From positions 1 to 26,220 of the forward strand of contig JALNYP010000058.1 of assembly GCA_023229795.1 (NCBI GenBank): a DNA stretch of 26,220 bases, read 5' to 3'. How positions within the stretch are numbered: position 1 is the first letter of the stretch; every line of letters starts with the position of its first letter. The notes under the pieces are model-generated. The model had not been told where the DNA came from. It made no database searches and was given only the letters and a program-made list of their open reading frames with translations. Positions 14,471 through 22,313 of this stretch are shown piece by piece. Made by a program: the position numbers and the translations under genes. Source of the DNA: Syntrophobacterales bacterium. GTDB taxonomy: Bacteria; Desulfobacterota; Desulfobaccia; Desulfobaccales; 0-14-0-80-60-11.

Positions 14471-15781
14471 TCAGAAGAAATAGTTCAGGGGTTGGAAGCG
14501 GCGGCGGACGGCCCAGGCGAAGTAGAGGTTGAAGATCAGCATATTGAGGGCGTAGGGGGCCCGGTGGTAGCGCTTGAGCATGCCCAGCGGGGAGTAGTAC
14601 CGCCGGTTGGCGCGCCAGTAGCCTTCTTGCAGTTCCCGGGCCGACATATGCTTGGGGTGGTAGACCACCTGGAAACCGCTGTAATGGGTCCAGTCGTGGT
14701 CGAAGATGCGCCCTTCCTGCATTAATTGATCCCGGATCTTGGTGCCTGGACGCGGGGCCAGGATGAACATGAACGCGGCCGGTGCCTTGATGTAGTTAAG
14801 GAAATCCACGGTGGCATCGAAGATGTCGGGGCGGTCGCCGTCGAGCCCGAACATGACGTTTACGGAAAAGCCGATGCCCCGGTCCCGCAGGGCCTTGAAC
14901 TGCCGCTCATAATCCTTGATCTTATTCTGCTTTTTGTTAATGGCCTTGAGGCTTTCCGGGCTGATGGACTCCATGCCGATATTCACGTGGCGGCAGCCGC
15001 TGCGGGCCAGGAGGTCCAGCACTTCGGGGTCATCCCCCACGTTGGCCGTGGCCAGGCAGGCGTAAATCAGCTTGAGGGGAATGAGGCGCTCCATGACCTC
15101 CAGGGCATGGCGGCGGTTGGCCACGAAATTATCGTCCACGAAGTAGATGAAACCGCTGTCGGTGAGCCGGCGGATCTCCTGGATTTCGTGAATCACCTCG
15201 TCCACCGGGCGGTGCCGGAACTTGCCGCCGTAAACCTGGGTGACTTCACAATAGCTGCAGTTGTAAGGGCAGCCCCGGGTAGTTTGGGAGGGGATGTTCC
15301 AGACCTTGTAGCGCTTGAGATCCAGGAGGTCATAGCGGGGCACCGGCAGGTTTTTCAAGTCAGAAAGTTTTTCGGCCCGATAGCGGGGCTGCAGCCGCCC
15401 GGCCTGGAAGTCCCGGAGGAGCTGGGGCCAGGCCTCTTCAGCCTCCCCCAGCACCAGGGCGTCGGCATGTTCCTGGCATTCTTCCGGGGCCAGGGTGGCG
15501 TGAAAACCGCCCATCACCACCGGAATGGACCGGCGGCGGAAACCCTCGGCCAACTGGAAGGCCCGAGGGGCCTGATGGGACATGCAGGTCAGGCCCACCA
15601 GGTCGCAGTCTTCCCGGAAGGTGATCTCCTCCAGCATGTCATCCTTGATCTCCACCTGGATGTCTGCCGGGGTTAAAGCGGCCACATAGGGCAGGGTCAT
15701 GCCCAACAGCCAGCGGCTCTGGCGGCGGTCCAGACGACCGTTTTCCCGGTAACCGGAGGATTGGATCAGCAAGATTTTCAT
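14471..15781 (-). CDS. B12-binding-domain radical SAM protein
   Basis: The 436-residue protein has an N-terminal cobalamin-binding-like Rossmann region (about 1-130, with VVMGGFHATLAPEE and ALVLGEAEE) but no visible DxHxxG base-off motif. The radical SAM core carries CPYNCSYC (C171, C175, C178). Class B enzymes of this build act as methylases or ring-forming enzymes, for example in hopanoid, chlorophyll or lipid metabolism; I cannot name the substrate. The C-terminus (YALNMLIFNLYFAWAVRRRF) is hydrophobic and then basic, hinting at membrane association and a lipid-like substrate. No strong ribosome binding site precedes the ATG, but a promoter at 15887-15859 and a strong leader hairpin do. It is preceded in the same direction by dnaJ. 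Confidence 0.85.
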   Translation of the reverse strand: MKILLIQSSGYRENGRLDRRQSRWLLGMTLPYVAALTPADIQVEIKDDMLEEITFREDCDLVGLTCMSHQAPRAFQLAEGFRRRSIPVVMGGFHATLAPEECQEHADALVLGEAEEAWPQLLRDFQAGRLQPRYRAEKLSDLKNLPVPRYDLLDLKRYKVWNIPSQTTRGCPYNCSYCEVTQVYGGKFRHRPVDEVIHEIQEIRRLTDSGFIYFVDDNFVANRRHALEVMERLIPLKLIYACLATANVGDDPEVLDLLARSGCRHVNIGMESISPESLKAINKKQNKIKDYERQFKALRDRGIGFSVNVMFGLDGDRPDIFDATVDFLNYIKAPAAFMFILAPRPGTKIRDQLMQEGRIFDHDWTHYSGFQVVYHPKHMSARELQEGYWRANRRYYSPLGMLKRYHRAPYALNMLIFNLYFAWAVRRRFQPLNYFF

Positions 15782-15798
15782 GAATTATCCGAGATTAG

Positions 15799-15826
15799 GG
15801 CGGGCACCGGCGGCTCCGGTCCCGCC
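15799..15826 (-). promoter_or_regulatory. Leader hairpin before the radical SAM gene
   Basis: On the minus strand GGCGGG-ACCGG-AGCCG-CCGGT-G-CCCGCC folds into an 11-bp stem with a 5-base loop and one bulged G. It lies between the predicted promoter and the start codon, ending about 17 bases before the ATG. It could modulate translation or mRNA stability; no known riboswitch pattern is recognised. Confidence 0.45.
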
Positions 15827-15858
15827 GCGTGGATTGGCAGCGAGGCGCCTTGGGTTTA

Positions 15859-15887
15859 AATCCTAGCGCACTTTTTCCCGTAAGTCA
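15859..15887 (-). promoter_or_regulatory. Promoter of the B12/radical SAM gene
   Basis: On the minus strand TTGACT (15887-15882) and TAGGAT (15864-15859) are 17 bases apart, about 80 bases before the start codon and just after the dnaJ stop. This suggests the radical SAM gene has its own transcript. Confidence 0.5.
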
Positions 15888-15922
15888 ACAGAGACACTGG
15901 TGGGGTCTGGCGGAGGAGCTCC

Positions 15923-17011
15923 CTAGCCTTGCATCTCCGCCCCCTGCACGCCATCAGAGTCTGACTCCGCGGCCAACTGGAGAAATTGTCTCAGAAGCTG
16001 TTTTTGAAGATCGGAGAGGCGGGTGGGGGTTTGGAGATCCACCACCACCACCAGGTCTCCCGGGGCCTTGCCCCTCAGGCCGGGCAGCCCCAGCCCCGGG
16101 ATGCGGAAGGTGGCCCCGGGCTGAGTGCCCGGCGGAATGAGCAGGCGGGTTTGGGAGGTCAGGGTGGGAACCTCCACTTCGGTCCCGAGCGCGGCCTCCA
16201 CAAAGGAGATTTGGGCCCGGTAATAGAGATCTTTGGCTTTGCGGGTGAAGACCGGGTGCGGAGCGACGTATATTTCCAGATAGAGGTCGCCCGGCGGGCC
16301 GCCGTTGAGCCCCGCTTCCCCTTCTCCCCGCAGGCGCAGGCGGGTGCCGGTATCCACTCCCGGCGGGATGCGCACCTGGAGCTGCTTTTTTTCTTGGATG
16401 ACCCCGGCCCCCTCACACGCGGTGCAAGAGGAAGTAACGATCATCCCGGTGCCCTGGCATTCCGGGCAGGTGGTCAGGATCTTCAGGAGGCCCTTGGACA
16501 GGCTCACCTGGCCTTTGCCCTGGCAGCGCAGACAGGTCTGGCGCTCACTGCCGGGCTCAGAGCTGCTGCCCCCGCAGCGGGGGCATTGGACACGGCGTTC
16601 TACAGGCAGGCTGGTACTCAGGCCCCGGGCGACTTCCTCCAGGGTCACTACCACTCTCTGACGCAGGTCAGCCCCGGGCTGCGGTTCATCCGGGCGGCTC
16701 CGGGAGCGCCCGAACCCGAAGAAATCTTCGAAGGCCTCCCCGAAGGAACTGAAGACATCCTCAAAGCCGCTAAAGCCGCCCACGTCCATTCCCGCCAGCC
16801 CGGCCGCGCCGTAGAGGTCATAAAGCTGGCGTTTTTCCGAGTCGGCCAGGACCTGGTAAGCTTCCGAGATCCTTTTGAATTGTTCTTCCGCCACCTTATC
16901 CCCGGGGTTCTTGTCCGGGTGATACGTCAGAGCCAACCGGCGATAGGCGGTTTTGATCTCTTCTGAGGTGGCCTCTCGCGAAACCTCCAGGATCTCGTAA
17001 TAACTGGTCAT
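15923..17011 (-). CDS. dnaJ: Type I J-domain chaperone DnaJ
   Basis: The 362-residue protein has the full DnaJ plan. A J domain carries HPD (31-33), which stimulates the DnaK ATPase. A Gly/Phe linker (about 72-102) follows. The zinc region has four cysteine pairs (C143/C146, C160/C163, C182/C185, C196/C199), and the C-terminal beta domains bind clients. It is cytoplasmic. No dnaK or grpE is adjacent, so it may be a second copy away from the main heat-shock cluster. The ATG at 17011 has no good ribosome binding site within 10 bases, but YYEILEVSREAT starts as DnaJ proteins do. A promoter-like pair stands at 17102-17074. It follows the YggT/DUF167 genes on the same strand with a 119 bp gap. Confidence 0.96.
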   Translation of the reverse strand: MTSYYEILEVSREATSEEIKTAYRRLALTYHPDKNPGDKVAEEQFKRISEAYQVLADSEKRQLYDLYGAAGLAGMDVGGFSGFEDVFSSFGEAFEDFFGFGRSRSRPDEPQPGADLRQRVVVTLEEVARGLSTSLPVERRVQCPRCGGSSSEPGSERQTCLRCQGKGQVSLSKGLLKILTTCPECQGTGMIVTSSCTACEGAGVIQEKKQLQVRIPPGVDTGTRLRLRGEGEAGLNGGPPGDLYLEIYVAPHPVFTRKAKDLYYRAQISFVEAALGTEVEVPTLTSQTRLLIPPGTQPGATFRIPGLGLPGLRGKAPGDLVVVVDLQTPTRLSDLQKQLLRQFLQLAAESDSDGVQGAEMQG

Positions 17012-17073
17012 CCCGTAAAAACCACAGCCCCTTTGGGATTGAGAATGGCAGTTTAATACCTTACCTGTGCATA

Positions 17074-17102
17074 ATTTTGAGCATCAGAGTTTCCATTGTC
17101 AA
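17074..17102 (-). promoter_or_regulatory. Candidate promoter of dnaJ
   Basis: On the minus strand TTGACA (17102-17097) and CAAAAT (17079-17074) are 17 bases apart. The -35 is perfect and the -10 moderate. No CIRCE inverted repeat is visible around it. Confidence 0.45.
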
Positions 17103-17130
17103 GGACAACGACAGGAAGATACAGCCAGGA

Positions 17131-17445
17131 TTAGGGAGTTGGCGGGGGTTTCGGCGCCAGGAGGCGGAGGCGCTCCGCCAGACCGGGAGACAGGTCGCGG
17201 ATTTCCACCGACTTGAGGCGGCTTGAAGCGCCCAGGGTGAGTTTGAGGGCCTGCTTGGGGAGGTTAAGGACCTTGGCCAGGAAGGTGATCAGTTCCTGGT
17301 TGGCCGCGCCTTTTTCCGGAGGAGCCGCCAGCCGCACCTTGAGACGGTCGCCGTGCAGCCCGACCACCACGGTGCGCTGGGCCCCGGGCACCACCGTCAG
17401 GCGCAGCACATATCCCTGACCGGTAGGCTGGAAAAAGTCGGACAT
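17131..17445 (-). CDS. DUF167 (YggU) family protein
   Basis: The 104-residue product matches the small DUF167/YggU family, whose biochemical role is unknown. The conserved core is LRLTVVPGAQRTVVVG, then the signature AAPPEKGAANQELITFLAKVL, then KSVEIRDL near the C-terminus. It has no signal peptide or membrane segment. It begins 17 bp after the YggT-family gene on the same strand. YggT and YggU genes are often neighbours in bacteria, which supports both calls and a shared transcript. Confidence 0.92.
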   Translation of the reverse strand: MSDFFQPTGQGYVLRLTVVPGAQRTVVVGLHGDRLKVRLAAPPEKGAANQELITFLAKVLNLPKQALKLTLGASSRLKSVEIRDLSPGLAERLRLLAPKPPPTP

Positions 17446-17462
17446 CAGGCGCTAAACTCAGG

Positions 17463-17762
17463 TCAGCCGATCAGACGGGCCAAGTCCCACAACGTGGAAA
17501 TCAGGAAGCGTTGCAGAAACACGATGGCCAAAAGCACCAGGATCGGGGAGAGATCCAGGCCCCCGAAGATCAGGGGGACCCGGCGGCGGACCCACCCCAT
17601 TACCGGTTCGGTGACGTTATAGAGAAACCGGACGATGGGATTATAGGGGTCGGGATTGACCCAAGACAGGAGGGCCCGGGCGATGATCATCCACATATAT
17701 ATGGTCAGGGCCAGGTCCAGGATGGAGGTCAAGGCTTCGATCAGATGTCTCAGGGCAAACAT
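17463..17762 (-). CDS. yggT: YggT family integral membrane protein
   Basis: The 99-residue product, from the chosen start, has two hydrophobic stretches (about 8-29 and 70-90) flanking the family signature LLSWVNPDPYNPIVRFLYNVTEPV, followed by basic residues at the membrane edge. YggT proteins sit in the inner membrane; links to osmotic tolerance and cell division are reported in some bacteria, but the function is not settled. The frame continues to 17864, but a near-consensus promoter lies within that extension, and ATG 17762 gives normal family length with GGAG nine bases upstream. The DUF167 gene follows after 17 bp. Confidence 0.9.
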   Translation of the reverse strand: MFALRHLIEALTSILDLALTIYMWMIIARALLSWVNPDPYNPIVRFLYNVTEPVMGWVRRRVPLIFGGLDLSPILVLLAIVFLQRFLISTLWDLARLIG

Positions 17763-17796
17763 TCCCCAGGTCTCCAGACTCAAAAATTTTTCTATA

Positions 17797-17824
17797 TGTA
17801 TAGCTGAAACCGGCCCCTTGTCAA
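17797..17824 (-). promoter_or_regulatory. Promoter of the yggT-DUF167 unit
   Basis: On the minus strand TTGACA (17824-17819) and TATACA (17802-17797) are 16 bases apart. It lies about 35 bases before ATG 17762 and inside the longer open frame, so it decides the start choice for the YggT gene. Confidence 0.65.
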
Positions 17825-17967
17825 GCTCCCAGGGGGAGCCACCGGGAGCCGGAGGGCCGGCCATTGCGGAAGTCCGGGGCTTTTCTTACAATAATATCAT
17901 TGCCCATTACTTTTCCGATTGATAGCTCGCCGGCCCCGAAGATCCGAGGTGCCGGAGCTGGCCAGAG

Positions 17968-19287
17968 ATGCGATATGATCATGCCCGACCCGGCAGCGGC
18001 ACTGAGATGACCCCGGAGCGCTTTCACACCTTCATGGCCTTGCGCCACCGCAATTTCCGGCTGTACTACTTCGGCCAGATGATTTCCCTGACGGGTTCCT
18101 GGATGCAGTCCATCGCGTTCAGTTGGCTGGTTCTGGTGCTGACCAACTCCGCGTTCTACTTAGGCCTGGTGGGGGCCCTCCAGACCCTGCCGGTCCTGCT
18201 CTTTTCCTTCCTGGGCGGGGTGGTGGCGGACCACACCTCCAAACTGAGACTGCTCTTTATCACCCAGGCCGCGCTCATGCTCCTGGCCCTGGTCTTGGGC
18301 ATCCTGGTGGATATCCAACTGATTCAGGTGTGGATGCTGTGCATCGTGGTCTTCCTGTCCGGCACGGCCATGGCCTTTGACATCCCGGTGCGTCAGGCCT
18401 TCATCGTGGAACTGGTGGGCAAACCCGACCTCCCCAACGCCATCGCCCTCAATTCCACGCTGTTTAACGCCACCCGGGTGGCGGGGCCCGCGGTGGGGGG
18501 CGTGATCATTGCCGCGGTGGGCATGGCCAACTGCTTCTACCTGAACGCCGCCAGTTTCCTGGCCGTGCTCCTGGCCCTGATCCTCATGAAGCTGCCCCCA
18601 AACGAGATCGCCCCCTGGAAACCGTTTCTCCAGGCCTGGAAGGAACTCCTGGACTACCTGCTGGAGCGCCGGCAACTGCGGCTCGTCCTGCTGCTCATGA
18701 CCACGATGGCAGTCCTGGCCATGCCTTACTTCGTGCTCTTGCCCATCTTGGCCCGGGACACCCTGGGGGTGGGACCCCGGGGTTTCGGCCTGCTCATGGC
18801 CATGAGCGGGGTGGGGGCCTTCGCCGGGGGGCTCACCCTGGCCCGGCGGCTGCAGCGCCGCCCGCCCATGCCTTCCTTCTTGGCGGGTCAAGGCCTCTTC
18901 CTCTTGGGACTGATGGGCTTGGGGCTCTGCCGTAATTATTACGCCGCCCTGGGCTTCATCTCTATTTCCGGGTTCGGCATGGTCACCCAGCTCTCCACCG
19001 GCAACAGCCTGCTCCAACTCAACGTGCCCGACGCCCTGCGGGGCCGCATCATGAGCCTTTTCGGCCTTATCGTCATGGGTTTTGCGCCGGTGGGAAGCAT
19101 CCTGTACGGCGGCGCCGCCCACTTCATCGGGCCTGGCCCGACGATTACTGGGGGCAGCTGCATCGCCGCGATAATCGCCGGCCTGGTCCTCTGGAGATAT
19201 CCGGAATTGCGCCACCTCGCCTTTACTGACTTGGAATCGGCGGAACGTGAGGCGGTATCAGCCCCCATCACACCTGTGAAGGGCTGA
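17968..19287 (+). CDS. Major facilitator superfamily transporter (EntS-like)
   Basis: The 439-residue protein has about 12 hydrophobic segments and resembles the MFS_3/EntS branch of exporters (siderophore or drug efflux by proton antiport). Visible markers are ALRHRNFRLYYFGQMISLTGSWMQ at the N-terminus, GGVVADHTSKLRLL as the loop 2-3 signature, DIPVRQAFIVELVGK, NATRVAGPAVGG and PDALRGRIMSL late in the protein. Substrate cannot be told. ATG 17968 has GGAG ten bases upstream; an internal ATG at 18007 (MTPERFHTF) would also suit the family. The stop codon lies inside a strong hairpin (19254-19291). It diverges from yggT and has no obvious functional partner beside it. Confidence 0.93.
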   Translation: MRYDHARPGSGTEMTPERFHTFMALRHRNFRLYYFGQMISLTGSWMQSIAFSWLVLVLTNSAFYLGLVGALQTLPVLLFSFLGGVVADHTSKLRLLFITQAALMLLALVLGILVDIQLIQVWMLCIVVFLSGTAMAFDIPVRQAFIVELVGKPDLPNAIALNSTLFNATRVAGPAVGGVIIAAVGMANCFYLNAASFLAVLLALILMKLPPNEIAPWKPFLQAWKELLDYLLERRQLRLVLLLMTTMAVLAMPYFVLLPILARDTLGVGPRGFGLLMAMSGVGAFAGGLTLARRLQRRPPMPSFLAGQGLFLLGLMGLGLCRNYYAALGFISISGFGMVTQLSTGNSLLQLNVPDALRGRIMSLFGLIVMGFAPVGSILYGGAAHFIGPGPTITGGSCIAAIIAGLVLWRYPELRHLAFTDLESAEREAVSAPITPVKG

Positions 19288-19291
19288 TACC
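19254..19291 (+). terminator. Nested hairpin spanning the MFS stop codon
   Basis: GGTATCAGCCC (19254-19264) pairs perfectly with GGGCTGATACC (19281-19291), and CACA/TGTG within the loop pair again. The TGA stop (19285-19287) is inside the right arm. A T5 tract comes 20 bases later (19311-19315), too far for a classic intrinsic terminator. It may instead protect the 3' end. Confidence 0.45.
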
Positions 19292-19606
19292 GAGTTGCAT
19301 GCAAAGGGCTATTTTTGGGGGCCGCAGGCTTCAGTCTTCACCTGAACAGGCGAGACGCCTGGACCACCGTTTGACTGCGAATGGATATAAAGCCCCTCCT
19401 CAAACCTCTATTTATCGTTAAATGCAAAGGTTTTTTTGGTGAGGATGAGACACCTGGCAGCGCCGCCGTTTCATCACCGCAATTTTTGCCGCAAGTAGTC
19501 TCGCCTGGGTGCCGCTTCTAACCGGGGAGGTTGGGGCGGCAACCCTCTTGGTATGCAACATTTTCCGGCAGAGCGCCGCGGCCGTAGCGGAACGGAATCA
19601 TCTTGA

Positions 19607-19640
19607 CGTTTCCCAGTCCGACTTGGGGACGAGACCGAAG
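19607..19640. repeat. Dispersed palindromic repeat, copy 1
   Basis: This copy reads CGTTTCCCAGTCCGACTTGG and then GGACGAGACCGAAG. It aligns with the copy at 19837-19870 over its length, with scattered mismatches and a one-base shift. The palindrome here is decayed, which suggests an older copy. Confidence 0.45.
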
Positions 19641-19809
19641 GGCGAGGTCAATCGCCTGGCGGGAAGGGCGGTGGCAGATGGAAAAACGTCTGACCATACT
19701 GGCGCTCCAGAGAGATTTTTCCGCAGGATGCCGGATGGATTTCAAATTATCAAGGGTGGGGAGAGGAGGCCAGAAAGGACGGGATGGATGGCAAAAAAGC
19801 AGATAAGGT

Positions 19810-19870
19810 GCCCAAGCAGAGCTTGGGCAAAAATTGCGTTCCCAAGTGCAACTTGGGAACGAGGCCGAAA
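19810..19870. repeat. Two adjacent CCCAAG-type palindromes (copy 2)
   Basis: GCCCAAGC-AGA-GCTTGGGC (19810-19828) is a perfect hairpin. It is followed at 19837-19870 by CGTTCCCAAGTGCAACTTGG and GAACGAGGCCGAAA, containing the perfect palindrome TTCCCAAGT-GCA-ACTTGGGAA. A partial third echo, ACTTGGAAACGAGG, follows at 19871-19884. The pattern is of a small mobile palindrome family. Confidence 0.5.
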
Positions 19871-19961
19871 ACTTGGAAACGAGGGCGGAAAGACCCTCAA
19901 GGGCCTCAGGTCCCGGACCTGTGCGGCCTTGACGGTAAAATTTCTCAGTGCATGGCTGTGG

Positions 19962-21845
19962 TTACCGGGTCACTCCAGGGGTGGTGGCAGACCCGGTAGG
20001 GGTTGCAGCCACAGCCGTGGCGGTAGCTACGGGGAGGGTCGCAGCCACGGCGGGAGTCGCAGGTGCCGCCACGCTCGTGGGAGCCACAGGCGCGGTCGCG
20101 GTTACCACAGTGGGCGCAACCACGGCGGGGGTCGGACTGGCAGTGGTTAGGACCGCAGGAATGGTCGCAGCCACGGCGGGAGTTATGAGTGCGGTGGGGG
20201 TCGTGGTCGCCACGGGAGTAGTCGTGAGTGCGGTGGAGCTATTTGGCGCCACGGGTGTGGTCGTGAGCCCAGCGGTTGCCGCGGGGACTGGGGTAGCTGC
20301 AGGCGCGGTGGTGATCAGGGCCGCAGGGGTGGTCGCAGGCACGGTGGCAGTCAGAGCCGCCGGGCTGGTCGCAGGCGCGCTGGTAGTCGTGAGCGCCGCG
20401 GCGCCGAGCACCCCGCCGGAGGTATTGGTGATTTGATTCGTCGTGGTCACCTGGCCGGTCGCCGGGTCAATGGTCACCGCTATCCAGGTATTACCCACTT
20501 GACCGGCAGTGGGAGTCAGGGTGGTCACCAGGGTGCCGCCGGTAACCGTGCTGCCGCCGCCCGAGGTGGGCACCACCGTGCCGCCGTTGATCACGCTCAA
20601 CGATACTCCGGAGGCGGTGGACAGGTTCGTGCCGGTGGTAGATGAGTTACCGAAATTATAGACGTAGGCCTGATAAAGCCCGCCCGTATTGAACTGCTGG
20701 ACCGTGATGACCTCGCTGCCGTTGGAGCCGAGATTATCCGCATGCAGCAGGGCATAGGGTTGAGCCGTCAAACTACCCCGACTGGCATAATACACGTGGA
20801 ACGTACTGCCGCTTGAGGGTCCCGTCAGATGCAGATCCAAATCCACCCCCCCCGAACCCCACGAGGTGAGAATATTAAATACCGGTATAGCTATCCCAGC
20901 AACCGGAACGGTCGGGGTCTGGGTTGGAGTCTGCAGCTGCGGCGTCACCGTCGGCGGCACCGTGACCGTGTTCAGGATGGCCAGGGTGGTGTTCGTCCCG
21001 GCGACCAGCCCCAGGGTGGAACTGGCCGGCACGGTAGAGGACTGGCCCGAGCCAATGGCACTCATCGGTCCGGGGTCGCTCCCGCCGGCCCCGCCGCCGG
21101 CCCCCTCGCCGCTGCCGGTATTCCGTTTACCCAGCAGGCCGCTGCCCATCTGCTGCATGAACATCATCTGGTCTTCGGGAGAAATGGCCACGGGCAGCGT
21201 AGGCGGCAGATTGCGCTGTACCGAGGTGCTTTGCATTTCGCCCAGCAATACAAAGGACCCGGGAGGAAACAATCCTCCTCCCCCGCCACCAAAGGCAATC
21301 TTTTGGGCCCGGATCAGGGAAGCCGTGACCTCGGGAAAGATATTGCCTACCTGGGTCTTGCCTTTAAAATTAAGAATGGTCGAACTGTTGGGATAGAGCC
21401 GGACGCCGAAATCCGTGCCGCGCACTCCGGTGATGGCGGTATGGGTCTTGATGAGGAAATCCGGTTCTTTTACTTTAAAGATCTGGTTGACCACTACGTG
21501 GGCCAGGCCTTGAAATAGTTCGAGGGCGGCGTGGCGCTTCCCTTGGGCCGGTTCAATCTGATAATCTTCGATGGCCAGGCGGCTTTCAGGGGAAATGGTG
21601 ACCAAGCTGTTGTCGATGAAGGTAATCTGGGCCTTGGACAGGGACTTGCTGCGCAGGACATCCCCGGTTTCCACCGGGTCGCCGACCTTCACCGGAGTAG
21701 CTGGTAGTTTGCCGCCTTTCAGGCGGTCCACCCGGCCATCTGCCTGGGTGATGTGTCCCACCACCGCGGCCGGGCTTGAGATCGGGAGAGCCAGACCCAA
21801 AGCTAACACCAAGATAACCGTTGCCAGAATAATTCGAGGTCTCAT
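19962..21845 (-). CDS. Exported FecR-domain protein with Ala-Thr-Pro tail
   Basis: The 627-residue product has a signal peptide (basic MRPR, then a long hydrophobic stretch, likely cleavage near SSPA-AVV). A FecR domain (about 30-200) follows, with GDPVETGDVLRSKSLSKAQI and AITGVRGTDFGV. A Gly-rich linker near 245-255 and a beta-rich segment (about 320-400) come next; the latter has SWGSGGVDLDLHLTGP and YQAYVYNFGN and resembles the YfaP/DUF2135 fold. A low-complexity Ala-Thr-Pro tail (about 480-627) closes the protein. FecR domains outside iron sensing often occur in secreted or surface proteins that bind ligands or glycans. No sigma factor or TonB receptor is nearby, so classic FecIR signalling is unlikely. 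AAGGAG lies eight bases before the ATG. The tail may be glycosylated; that is inference. Confidence 0.88.
   Translation of the reverse strand: MRPRIILATVILVLALGLALPISSPAAVVGHITQADGRVDRLKGGKLPATPVKVGDPVETGDVLRSKSLSKAQITFIDNSLVTISPESRLAIEDYQIEPAQGKRHAALELFQGLAHVVVNQIFKVKEPDFLIKTHTAITGVRGTDFGVRLYPNSSTILNFKGKTQVGNIFPEVTASLIRAQKIAFGGGGGGLFPPGSFVLLGEMQSTSVQRNLPPTLPVAISPEDQMMFMQQMGSGLLGKRNTGSGEGAGGGAGGSDPGPMSAIGSGQSSTVPASSTLGLVAGTNTTLAILNTVTVPPTVTPQLQTPTQTPTVPVAGIAIPVFNILTSWGSGGVDLDLHLTGPSSGSTFHVYYASRGSLTAQPYALLHADNLGSNGSEVITVQQFNTGGLYQAYVYNFGNSSTTGTNLSTASGVSLSVINGGTVVPTSGGGSTVTGGTLVTTLTPTAGQVGNTWIAVTIDPATGQVTTTNQITNTSGGVLGAAALTTTSAPATSPAALTATVPATTPAALITTAPAATPVPAATAGLTTTPVAPNSSTALTTTPVATTTPTALITPAVAATIPAVLTTASPTPAVVAPTVVTATAPVAPTSVAAPATPAVAATLPVATATAVAATPTGSATTPGVTR
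19985..20405 (-). repeat. Degenerate tandem repeat encoding the Ala-Thr-Pro tail
   Basis: Within the FecR-domain gene, imperfect units of about 12-13 codons recur, such as ALTTTSAPATSPA, ALTATVPATTPA and ALITTAPAATP. At DNA level GTCGCAGCCACGGCGGGAGT recurs near 20041 and 20165. Such repeats change copy number easily, so tail length may vary between strains. Confidence 0.65.
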
Positions 21846-21988
21846 ACGGCTTCTCCTTCTTGAGGCACCAGTATCGCGGGTTTCCCCCTCACAGAGCTTG
21901 CAGCGGCCTTTTGAGAAGCTGGGCTTTCCCGGGATATTGGCAGTACATAATTGGCTACTAGAAGTTTTTGAGGGATTTACTTTACCAT

Positions 21989-22017
21989 AGATAAATCATA
22001 ATGTAAATATCTATCAA
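21989..22017 (-). promoter_or_regulatory. Candidate promoter of the FecR-domain gene
   Basis: On the minus strand TTGATA (22017-22012) and TTATCT (21994-21989) are 17 bases apart in an AT-rich patch. An alternative pair TTTACA/TAAAGT overlaps it. Either would give a leader of roughly 130-140 bases before the ATG at 21845. Confidence 0.4.
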
Positions 22018-22313
22018 TATTTTTTTAACATTTTTAACGTGCAAATCTAGCGGTTGACTTTCGTCCTGAAATACTCAGGAAACCCTCGGCCACGCGGCTT
22101 TTCAGGGGAGCCTCGAAAATAATCAGATGCTGGAAGCAATGTTTTGCAGGAATTTCGCCAGGAATCGCCCCAGGGGCCGGACCACCCTTCGGGGAGTCAC
22201 TGCCGTTCTCTACCCCGAAGTACGGCCGGTGCCTTAAAGAGATATTAGGCACGGAAGCTGATAAAGGCTGTGAATGCAGTCGGTGCGGCAAACCGCTTCT
22301 CCTGGAAAAGTCC
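22018..22313. other. Gene-free interval between divergent FecR and rpsB promoters
   Basis: No supported gene is seen here. The minus-strand frame at 22034-22291 has no homology or good start. Small hairpins are present: GTGCCT/AGGCAC (22229-22234 with 22247-22252) and GCGG-CAAA-CCGC near 22285-22296. The FecR and rpsB promoters bound the interval. Confidence 0.4.

Larger units (their letters stand above)
19292..19961. other. Gene-free interval with repeats and hairpins
   Basis: I find no supported gene in these 670 bases between two convergent genes. Contents: a direct repeat sharing ATGCAAAGG plus a T-rich run (19299-19319 and 19422-19439), a hairpin CAGGCG-AGA-CGCCTG (19347-19361), a pairing CAGTC/GACTG that encloses it, and palindromes at 19607-19640, 19810-19828 and 19837-19870. 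A CAGGTCC-C-GGACCTG palindrome lies near 19908-19922. Open frames crossing here have no homology I recognise and no good start. Confidence 0.5.

Noticed and set aside
14726..16966. Long plus-strand frames opposite the radical SAM and dnaJ genes
   Set aside because: Both are shadows of clearly coding minus-strand genes.
19509..20150. 213-codon plus-strand frame in the MFS-FecR gap
   Set aside because: It crosses palindromic repeats and the end of the FecR-domain gene, its composition changes along its length, and it has no good start or similarity.
19985..20405. Repeats considered as a CRISPR array
   Set aside because: Units are imperfect, in frame and contiguous without spacers, so they encode protein repeats.
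19948..20436. 162-codon Ala/Val-rich plus-strand frame
   Set aside because: It is the antisense reading of the Ala-Thr-Pro repeats in the FecR-domain gene.
22034..22291. 85-codon minus-strand frame upstream of rpsB
   Set aside because: It has no ribosome binding site, no similarity and a random-looking composition between two promoters.
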